DNA of 12,048 nucleotides from Prevotella sp. UBA1378 (GTDB taxonomy: Bacteria > Bacteroidota > Bacteroidia > Bacteroidales > Bacteroidaceae), in the NCBI GenBank assembly GCA_002305505.1, contig DBRC01000018.1, forward strand, positions 17,342 through 29,389, read 5' to 3'. The translations under genes and the position numbers were made by a program. The notes below the pieces were generated by a model. That model made no database searches. It saw nothing but the letters and a program-made list of their open reading frames with translations, and was not told the origin of the DNA. This document shows, one piece after another, positions 6,607-12,048 of the stretch. Position 1 is the first letter of the stretch, and every line of letters starts with the position of its first letter.

Positions 6607-8274
6607 ATGCGAATAAGAAAGTTATTACATCTATCCGGAAGCAAGTATACCGCCCGGCAAATCGCAGCGTGGCTGTGGGCTGCGTGGCGTGGCAACCGGC
6701 GGCAGGCGGCCGTCAATGCCTTGCTCGGGCTGCTCGGCGTGGTGGTCAGCTTAGGTTCGGTGTGGGCTGTGCAGCGTGCCATCGACATGGCGGCCGGTGC
6801 GCGCCAAGGCTCCATCTACTGGGCGGTGGCCGTGATGGCGGTGCTGGTATTGTGTGATTTCGGAATCCACATTGTGCGCGTATGGGTGAAAAACGTCCTT
6901 GGTATAAAGGCGCAAAACCGCATGCAGCAACAACTGCTCGACCGCCTGCTGCGCTCCGAGTGGCGTGGTAAGGAGGCACGCCACAGTGGCGATGTCATCA
7001 ACCGGCTGGAGTTCGACGTGAACACGGTCGTCGGGTTCCTTACCGAGACGCTGCCCAACACCCTCTCCACCTTTGCCTTGTTTGCCGGAGCCTTCTTTTA
7101 CTTGATGCGGATGGACGTGGCCCTGGCCTGTATCACGGTGGGAATACTGCCCGTATTCATGCTGATCAGCCGTGTTTACGTGGCCCAGATGCGGAAGTAT
7201 ACGCGCCGTGTGCGCAACAGCGACAGCCAAGTGCAGAGCATCCTGCAGGAAACCGTGCAGCACCGCATGCTCATAAAGACGCTCGAATGCGACGGTATGA
7301 TGGTGCGGAAGCTCGATGCCACGCAGAGCAAGCTGCGCTCGCATATACGCCGGCGCACGGTGTTCTCCGTCGTCTCCCAACTGATACTCAATGCCGGTTT
7401 CTCGCTGGGGTATCTGGTAGCTTTCCTTTGGAGCGCTTTGCGCCTTTACCAGCATGCCATCACGTTCGGTGCGATGACGGCGTTCCTGCAACTGGTATTC
7501 CGCATACAGGGGCCGGCTCGCGACCTCACCAAGCTGGCGCCGGCCTTCGTCGGCGTGTTCACTGCTGCCGAGCGGCTGATGGAACTGGAGGAAATGCCCG
7601 AGGAGGAACAGGGCAGCGCACTGGTGATGGAGGCGCCCTGCGGCATCAGGCTGCACGGCGTATGCTACCGCTATGCCGACGGCGACCGCATGGTGCTCGA
7701 CCATCTGTCGTTCGACTTCCCCCCCGGCACGTGTACGGCGATACTGGGCGAGACCGGTGCCGGGAAAACCACGCTGGTGCGCATCTTGCTGGCCTTGATG
7801 CGCCCGCAGGCCGGGCGGGCGGAGCTGTATGATGAGAACGGCGTGCGTGATATCTCGCCGCAGACGCGGTGCAACTTCGTTTATGTTCCGCAGGGCAATA
7901 CGCTGCTGAGCGGTTCGATACGCGACAACCTGCAGCTGGGCAACCCCAAGGCTACCGACGGGGAGATGCGCGAAGCGCTGCGCAAGGCCTGTGCCGACTT
8001 TGTGTTTGCCCTGCCCCGCGGGCTGGACACCACCACGGCCGAGGCTGGCGGCGGACTGAGCGAAGGGCAGGCACAGCGCATCGCCATAGCCCGTGCCTTG
8101 TTGCGTAACCGCAGCATCATGTTGCTTGACGAGGCGACCAGCGCCCTCGACCCCGATACAGAAAAGCAATTGCTTGAGAATATCCTTTCGACGAGCGGGA
8201 AAACCGTTCTTTTCATCACCCACCGCCCCGCGGTGATGGCCTATTGCGACCAGACGCTCCGCATAGGCGGCTGA
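6607..8274 (+). CDS. ABC exporter, fused membrane and ATPase domains
   Basis: Inner-membrane half-transporter of 555 residues expected to act as a dimer. An amphipathic N-terminus is followed by about six membrane segments (roughly 36-58, 72-92, two within 148-185, about 245-268 and 275-293). The ATPase domain starts near 340 and contains Walker A GETGAGKT (381-388, K387), Q-loop Q429 in YVPQGNTLLSGS, signature LSEGQ (484-488), Walker B IMLLDE (504-509), D-loop SALD (512-515) and switch H539 in ITHR. All catalytic residues are intact. The layout is that of MsbA/peptide/drug exporters; the substrate cannot be read from the sequence. There is no N-terminal C39 peptidase domain, so a bacteriocin-processing exporter is unlikely. 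It lies 13 bp after nadK and converges with the kinase gene across 39 bp, where no strong terminator is visible. Confidence 0.92.
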   Translation: MRIRKLLHLSGSKYTARQIAAWLWAAWRGNRRQAAVNALLGLLGVVVSLGSVWAVQRAIDMAAGARQGSIYWAVAVMAVLVLCDFGIHIVRVWVKNVLGIKAQNRMQQQLLDRLLRSEWRGKEARHSGDVINRLEFDVNTVVGFLTETLPNTLSTFALFAGAFFYLMRMDVALACITVGILPVFMLISRVYVAQMRKYTRRVRNSDSQVQSILQETVQHRMLIKTLECDGMMVRKLDATQSKLRSHIRRRTVFSVVSQLILNAGFSLGYLVAFLWSALRLYQHAITFGAMTAFLQLVFRIQGPARDLTKLAPAFVGVFTAAERLMELEEMPEEEQGSALVMEAPCGIRLHGVCYRYADGDRMVLDHLSFDFPPGTCTAILGETGAGKTTLVRILLALMRPQAGRAELYDENGVRDISPQTRCNFVYVPQGNTLLSGSIRDNLQLGNPKATDGEMREALRKACADFVFALPRGLDTTTAEAGGGLSEGQAQRIAIARALLRNRSIMLLDEATSALDPDTEKQLLENILSTSGKTVLFITHRPAVMAYCDQTLRIGG

Positions 8275-8313
8275 GCCGTAATAAGGCTTGCCCGCAGCAG
8301 TCCCCGTTCTTTG

Positions 8314-10119
8314 TCAGCCTATAGGCAGCGTGACGACAAAGCTGGCACCCTTGCGGCGCGTTGTGTTGTCGAGCCTTACGTCGCCTCCCAGCTGCCGGGC
8401 AATGTGGCGTGCCAGCGGCAGTCCCATGCCTACCCCAGCCTTATATTTGTCCACTTTATAGAAATGGTTGAATATCTTCTCCGATTCTGCCTGCGGTATG
8501 CCGCACCCGGTATCGGTAATGCTGATGTTCAGCCGCTGCCCGTCCTTGTTCATTTGGCAGTAGGTGGTGATAAAGCCCTGCTCGGTGAACTTGCAGGCAT
8601 TGTTCAGCAGGCAGTCGAGCAGTTTCAGCAGCTCGTCCTTGTTTGTCTGGAACCTGAAGCTGTCCTTCAAGTCGGTTATCAGCCTCATCTCCACCCCTTC
8701 GGGCAGCGCGTAGCGGCTGCTGTCGATGGCCTTTTGGCATATTTCGTTGCATGACACCAAGTCGGCTTTCTCGATATGGTTGATGCACTCCTTGCCCGAT
8801 ATGTCGAGCAGTTCGTTGATGATTCTCACGATGTCGTTCGAGCTCTTGGTGATGCGCTGCGCGATGTCGGCCCGCATTTCGGGCGGCATGTTGAAGTCGG
8901 GGTCGGCGATAATCTGTGCGAATCCTGCGATGATGTTCAGCGGCGTGCGCACTTCGTGGCTCATGTTCTTTATGAAGTTGGCCTTCATCCGTTCCGCCTC
9001 TTCCATCTTGTCGCGTGCAATCTCCAATTCCTTGTTCTTGTGTTTCAAGTCTTTCGTGTACCTGTGCCTCAGCGTGATGTGCAGGGCCAGTGCGGCGATG
9101 GTTACCAAGGCGAAGATGATGGCGAGCAGCATGATGGCCTCGGTCATTTTGGCCTTGTAGGCTTTATTCCTCATGACGGCCAGCTCCAAGTCGTTGGCAG
9201 CGTCGTTCAGTTCCTTGTCCATGATTTCATTGTTCACGGAGTCTTTGATGTGCATGTAGGCCACTTGTTCTTTGTAGGCTTTCGACGTGTCGCCCGACAT
9301 TTCGTAAATCAGTATCTTGAAACGCTGTTTGTCCGTGTTGGTCAGCAGGTCCGATATCCTCAGCGCCTTCTTATACTGTCCGTCGGCAGCACACTTGCAC
9401 ATCAGCACATAGTTGTAGAAGGTCGTGCTGCACTCCTTCCCGTAGTCGTTCTTCATCTGCATGTAGAGCTTGTAGTACTCGTTCAGCGTCTTTTTGTCGC
9501 CGGCCATAAACGCCACGATCACCTTGAATGCCACGGCATCGCTGTACTGGTATATATACTGGTCGCCTTTGATGATGTCGATGGCGTGGTCGATGTGCTT
9601 CATGGCTTCCTGCGGGTTGTCGTCCATCTCCACGTTGGCGAGGTCTAAGTAGATGCTGAATACCTTCTGCGGTTCCGAGTGGTCCACCTCTTCCAGTGCC
9701 TTATTGAGGTATTGCCTGGCCAGCGTTTTGTTTTCGCGCAGCGCATAGATGATGCCCATCAGGTACGACCCCAGGTAATAGGCCTCGGTACATTTATGTT
9801 CTTGTATATCTTTCGACATGGCGATGGCGTTTTTCATTGCGCGGTAGAAGTTGTTGTGGTTGATGTCGTAGAGCACTTCGGCTTGCCATCCTTGGTAGTA
9901 GTTGTAGAGGTTTCCTTTTTCTAAGTTGTAGTTTTTATATTCCGTGCACGCCTCGACCAGTGCTTTGCGGTTTTCCGAGTTGAATTGTTCCCGCATATTG
10001 GCAAGCAGTTTTTCCATCACGGTATCTGTCTTTTCCATGGGCGCTTTTTCGCCACCGGCTTTCGACGAACCGACTGCAACCAATAGGAAGGCAAGGATAA
10101 CTAAAAGGTATTTTTTCAT
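8314..10119 (-). CDS. TPR-containing membrane sensor histidine kinase
   Basis: 601 residues. Residues 1-21 are a signal peptide (MKKYLLVILAFLLVAVGSSKA). Residues about 30-310 are helical and Tyr/Ala-rich in a TPR-like pattern (for example ALVEACTEYKNYNLEKGNL) and should lie in the periplasm. A membrane helix (about 327-350) and a basic coiled coil (352-382) follow. The kinase core has the H-box NMSHEVRTPLNIIAGF with phospho-acceptor H388, an N-box LLNNACKF (N506/N507), a G1 box DTGCGIP (from 536), and GVGMGLPLARHIARQLGG near the C-terminus. No receiver domain or DNA-binding domain is fused and no response regulator gene lies in the window, so its partner is elsewhere. This architecture is common in Bacteroidota; the ligand is unknown. 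It has its own promoter candidate at 10150-10157. Confidence 0.93.
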   Translation of the reverse strand: MKKYLLVILAFLLVAVGSSKAGGEKAPMEKTDTVMEKLLANMREQFNSENRKALVEACTEYKNYNLEKGNLYNYYQGWQAEVLYDINHNNFYRAMKNAIAMSKDIQEHKCTEAYYLGSYLMGIIYALRENKTLARQYLNKALEEVDHSEPQKVFSIYLDLANVEMDDNPQEAMKHIDHAIDIIKGDQYIYQYSDAVAFKVIVAFMAGDKKTLNEYYKLYMQMKNDYGKECSTTFYNYVLMCKCAADGQYKKALRISDLLTNTDKQRFKILIYEMSGDTSKAYKEQVAYMHIKDSVNNEIMDKELNDAANDLELAVMRNKAYKAKMTEAIMLLAIIFALVTIAALALHITLRHRYTKDLKHKNKELEIARDKMEEAERMKANFIKNMSHEVRTPLNIIAGFAQIIADPDFNMPPEMRADIAQRITKSSNDIVRIINELLDISGKECINHIEKADLVSCNEICQKAIDSSRYALPEGVEMRLITDLKDSFRFQTNKDELLKLLDCLLNNACKFTEQGFITTYCQMNKDGQRLNISITDTGCGIPQAESEKIFNHFYKVDKYKAGVGMGLPLARHIARQLGGDVRLDNTTRRKGASFVVTLPIG

Positions 10120-10149
10120 TCAAAATTTATCGGTTTTTGTAACGACACG

Positions 10150-10157
10150 CAAAGGTA
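10150..10157 (-). promoter_or_regulatory. Candidate -7 box of the histidine kinase gene
   Basis: On the minus strand this reads TACCTTTG, an exact TAnnTTTG, 30 nt upstream of the kinase start codon and followed by GCGTGTCG, a typical Bacteroidota start region. An AT-rich tract lies upstream with only a poor -33 match. It predicts a short leader of about 25 nt. Confidence 0.6.
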
Positions 10158-10244
10158 ATATTTTTTTTCTAAATAAAACGGCTTTTTTGTAAAAATTTCC
10201 AATGTTTTTTGTTGTGTTATCGACGGCAACTAACGGATGTTTTT

Positions 10245-10311
10245 TGGGATTAGGGATATTTTGGATTACGGATTACGGATTAAGCCCTAATCCCTAATCC
10301 GTAATCTAAAA
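10245..10311. repeat. GGATTA repeat hairpin upstream of the kinase gene
   Basis: The left arm 10259-10282 and right arm 10288-10311 pair at 22 of 24 positions around a 5-nt loop (AGCCC). The left arm (TTTTGGATTACGGATTA, then CGGATTA) matches the array start at 3382 over 17 consecutive bases. A further partial unit GGGATTAGGGATATT precedes it. The hairpin separates the divergent kinase and ABC-remnant transcription units. No coding sequence lies in the AT-rich DNA between it and the promoter at 10392. Confidence 0.85.
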
Positions 10312-10391
10312 AACCATCTGTTCATCAGCTTGATTTTATATTAATGTAAAAATGTTAAAAAAATGATATGGCGTTATTTTTCTTGTGATTT

Positions 10392-10424
10392 TTTGGGAAG
10401 AGAAACAAAAATGCACTACTTTTG
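10392..10424 (+). promoter_or_regulatory. Housekeeping-type promoter upstream of the ABC ATPase pseudogene
   Basis: TTTG (10392-10395), a 21-bp spacer and TACTTTTG (10417-10424, exact TAnnTTTG) form the best full Bacteroidota promoter in the window. Predicted transcription start is about 10431. It drives a dead gene and could now feed the intact ABC operon starting at 10712. Confidence 0.65.
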
Positions 10425-10437
10425 CGGTGTCTTACAA

Positions 10438-10453
10438 GTGTACGGGTGTACAC
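10438..10453. promoter_or_regulatory. Perfect operator palindrome GTGTAC-N4-GTACAC, GntR/YtrA-like
   Basis: GTGTACGGGTGTACAC is a perfect 6-bp inverted repeat with a 4-bp spacer. It lies just after the predicted transcription start of the 10392-10424 promoter and 23 bp before the pseudogene start, the position of a repressor site. GTGTA/TACAC half-sites resemble operators of GntR regulators of the YtrA type, which control ABC transporter operons. The remnant just downstream is such an ATPase, which agrees. No gntR gene is present in the window. Confidence 0.55.
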
Positions 10454-10475
10454 ATGATAATTAATATAAAACAAT

Positions 10476-10648
10476 ATGATAAACGTTACGGACATCACAT
10501 ACAGGTATGGGCGCAATAAAAAGCAGTGCTTGGCTGCTTCAGCCTGAAGCTCGAAGAAAATAATATTTACGGCCTGCTCGGCAAGAACGGTGCAGGCAAG
10601 TCGGCATTGCATCAGGTGCATGATGTGAAGCAGCCGCCCGGAAAATAA
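10476..10648 (+). pseudogene. Truncated, frameshifted ABC transporter ATPase remnant
   Basis: The first frame begins MINVTDITYRYGRNKK and stops at TGA 10545-10547. Adding one A to the five-A run at 10518-10522 would join it to a second frame that reads AVLGCFSLKLEENN and then IYGLLGKNGAGKSALHQ. That is a complete Walker A of an ABC ATPase, with the NIYGLLGKNGAGKS form I associate with GntR-controlled ABC operons in this phylum. The frame then runs into LHQVHDVKQPPGK and stops (10646-10648). The remaining roughly 180 residues, including signature and Walker B, are missing. So there are two lesions: a one-base deletion in a homopolymer and a large 3' deletion. Promoter and operator are preserved. 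Confidence 0.8.
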
Positions 10649-10654
10649 AAGGTA

Positions 10655-10683
10655 GTTGCAACTTTCTTACCGCCTGTTACGTC
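10655..10683 (+). promoter_or_regulatory. Candidate ECF-sigma promoter of the MacB-like operon
   Basis: GTTGCAACTTT (10655-10665) and CGTC (10680-10683) are separated by 17 bp measured from AAC to CGTC. This is the classical arrangement of ECF sigma promoters (AAC in the -35, CGTC in the -10). A start near 10690 would give a leader of about 22 nt before the ATG at 10712. No TAnnTTTG box lies between the pseudogene and the operon. GTTGCAAC is also an 8-bp palindrome and could be a regulator site instead. Confidence 0.45.
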
Positions 10684-10711
10684 AAAAATAAAAAAAATAA
10701 CAATCATCATT

Positions 10712-11434
10712 ATGATTATCCATTTAAAAGACATCAACAAAACCTATCAAGGCGCCCAGCCGCTGCATGTACTGAAAGGTATCAGTCTCGACATCGAGCG
10801 CGGCGAGTTTGTTTCCATCATGGGGGCATCGGGGTCGGGCAAGTCGACGCTGCTCAACATCTTAGGTATCCTCGACAACTATGATTCGGGCGAGTACCTG
10901 CTGAACGGCGTGCCCATCATGAACCTCAGCGAGACGAAGGCCGCCGAATACCGCAACCGCATGATAGGCTTCATCTTCCAGTCGTTCAACTTGATTTCCT
11001 TCAAGACCGCCGTAGAGAATGTAGAGCTGCCCTTGTTCTACCAAGGGGTGAGCCGCCGCAAGCGCCATCAGATGGCGATGGAATACCTCGACCGGCTGGG
11101 ACTGGCCGACTGGGCAGGGCATTACCCCAACGAACTGTCCGGCGGACAGAAACAGCGCGTGGCCATTGCCCGGGCGCTCATCACCCGGCCTCAAATCATC
11201 TTGGCCGACGAACCTACGGGGGCTCTCGACTCGAAGACGTCGGTGGAGGTGATGCAGCTGCTCAAGCAGCTGAACAAGGACGAAGGCATCACCATCATCG
11301 TGGTGACGCATGAGAGCGGCGTGGCCAACGAAACGAACAAGATTGTGCACATCAAGGACGGCATCATCGGGCAGATAGAAACCAATCTCGACCACCGTGC
11401 GTCACCCTTCGGTATCAACGGCGTGATGAAGTAG
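10712..11434 (+). CDS. MacB/LolD-type ABC transporter ATP-binding protein
   Basis: Cytosolic ATPase subunit of 240 residues powering an FtsX-like permease. It has Walker A GASGSGKST (38-46), Q-loop Q90 in FIFQSFNLI, signature LSGGQKQRVAIARAL (142-156), Walker B IILADE (162-167) followed by PTGALD, and switch H200 in VVTHE. The ADEPTGALD wording and length are typical of the MacB/LolD group of mechanotransmission transporters, which move lipoproteins, peptides or drugs from the periplasmic side. The permease gene starts 25 bp downstream, so they form one operon, perhaps continuing beyond the window. The C-terminal extension after about residue 220 is short and not conserved. The substrate is unknown. 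Confidence 0.94.
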   Translation: MIIHLKDINKTYQGAQPLHVLKGISLDIERGEFVSIMGASGSGKSTLLNILGILDNYDSGEYLLNGVPIMNLSETKAAEYRNRMIGFIFQSFNLISFKTAVENVELPLFYQGVSRRKRHQMAMEYLDRLGLADWAGHYPNELSGGQKQRVAIARALITRPQIILADEPTGALDSKTSVEVMQLLKQLNKDEGITIIVVTHESGVANETNKIVHIKDGIIGQIETNLDHRASPFGINGVMK

Positions 11435-11459
11435 TCTAACCAAAAAGAAAAACGGGGAC

Positions 11460-12048
11460 ATGAAAGATATTTTCACAGAAATATGGTCGACGGCCCGGCG
11501 CAACAAGCTGCGGACGGCTCTCACGGGATTCTCCGTGGCGTGGGGCATCTTTATGATAATCTTCCTGCTGGGAGCGGGGAACGGGCTGATTCACTCGTCG
11601 GAGCAGAACAACGACCGCTTCTTGGCGAACTCGGTGCGGGTGGGGGGATGGATGACGGAAAAACCCTACCGCGGACTGAAGGAGGGGCGGCTCATCACCC
11701 TGAAGGAGCGCGACCGCAGCACCACCACGGATGAATTTTCCGACAACGTAGGCGACGTGGGGGCTACGCTCTCGCAGAACGTGGGCACCATCGGCTACGG
11801 TAAGGAGTATGTCAGTGCGTCGCTGGTAGGGGTCTATCCTGAATATCAGAAAATTAACAAGCGCGAGATTCTCTACGGGCGTTTCGTCAACGAAAACGAC
11901 ATGCGCGAGGAGCGGAAGATACTGGTGGTGAGCGAAGACCAAGCCAAGGAGCTGATGCCCAAGGACATCCGTTCGCTGCTGGGGAAATCCGTGAACGTGG
12001 GGGGCATCGCTTTTAAGGTGGTGGGCATATACAGGGGCAATAAGTATG
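11460..12048 (+). CDS. MacB-like FtsX-family ABC transporter permease, 5' part
   Basis: Open from ATG 11460 to the window end (196 codons seen, no stop), so the C-terminus is missing only because the window ends. The protein begins MKDIFTEIWSTARRNKLRT, the usual basic amphipathic start of these permeases. A first membrane helix follows (about 22-43, with WGIFMIIFLLGAGNG). Residues about 44-196 are a soluble periplasmic MacB core-like domain (VSASLVGVYPEYQKI, REILYGRFVNENDM, RKILVVSEDQAKEL). Three more helices and the FtsX domain are expected downstream. It is the partner of the ATPase encoded 25 bp upstream. Confidence 0.9.
   Translation, partial: MKDIFTEIWSTARRNKLRTALTGFSVAWGIFMIIFLLGAGNGLIHSSEQNNDRFLANSVRVGGWMTEKPYRGLKEGRLITLKERDRSTTTDEFSDNVGDVGATLSQNVGTIGYGKEYVSASLVGVYPEYQKINKREILYGRFVNENDMREERKILVVSEDQAKELMPKDIRSLLGKSVNVGGIAFKVVGIYRGNKY

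Noticed and set aside
6751..8223. 490-codon open frame on the minus strand opposite the ABC exporter
   Set aside because: It lies wholly antisense to a gene with all ABC motifs. The predicted protein is rich in His, Gln, Arg and Gly with no domain, as expected from GC-rich antisense codons.
8275..8313. Bidirectional terminator between the convergent exporter and kinase genes
   Set aside because: Only a tight CGGCT-G-AGCCG palindrome at the exporter stop codon is visible; its one-base centre cannot form a hairpin loop, and no U-tract follows.
10355..10621. 88-codon minus-strand frame across the upstream region of the MacB-like operon
   Set aside because: It covers the promoter, operator and ATPase remnant of the other strand, and its product has no recognisable features.
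10646..10662. Sigma-54 promoter around GTTGCAAC
   Set aside because: TTGCA could be a -12 element, but there is no GG at the required distance for the -24 element. The ECF pattern fits better.
11436..11942. 168-codon minus-strand frame at the right end
   Set aside because: It is antisense to the MacB-like permease, whose plus-strand frame is open throughout and shows the expected N-terminus, membrane helix and periplasmic domain.

Overview
The window is chromosomal DNA from a member of the Bacteroidales (Bacteroidota). This rests on protein content (a TPR-fused membrane histidine kinase, a Bacteroidota-type PdxJ with an NINK N-terminal motif, an M23/LysM peptidase), on several Bacteroidota-type -7 boxes (TAnnTTTG) close to start codons, and on the lack of clear Shine-Dalgarno sequences. 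Coding DNA is fairly GC-rich and intergenic DNA is AT-rich. The genus cannot be settled from the sequence alone.

Layout. Positions 140-5593 carry five minus-strand genes: pdxJ, a DJ-1/PfpI protein, ispD (4-bp overlap with the DJ-1 gene), recG, and an M23/LysM peptidase gene with its own promoter. From a compact divergent promoter region at about 5619-5690, nadK and a one-polypeptide ABC exporter run on the plus strand (5706-8274). They converge on a minus-strand TPR histidine kinase gene (8314-10119). A 592-bp gap follows, and then a MacB-like ATPase gene and the start of its FtsX-type permease gene (10712 to the window end).

Functional links. PdxJ and IspD both work on metabolites derived from 1-deoxy-D-xylulose 5-phosphate (vitamin B6 and isoprenoids) and appear to be co-transcribed. 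NadK makes NADP, opposite pdxJ across a shared promoter region. The other genes serve DNA repair (RecG), the cell wall (M23/LysM), sensing (kinase) and export (two ABC systems).

Most unusual content. (1) A short repeat built on the heptamer GGATTA(C/G) occurs in three intergenic places: the large hairpin at 47-108, a long inverted repeat between ispD and recG, and a hairpin at 10259-10311. At ispD/recG the two 37-nt arms are perfectly complementary. The repeat supplies the last residues and stop codon of ispD, and it abuts the GTG start of recG. (2) Upstream of the MacB-like operon is the wreck of another ABC system: an intact housekeeping-type promoter, a perfect GntR/YtrA-like operator palindrome, and an ATPase gene broken by a one-base loss in an A-run and truncated just after Walker A. 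An ECF-sigma-like promoter then lies directly in front of the living operon. No CRISPR array, tRNA, rRNA or transposase gene was seen.
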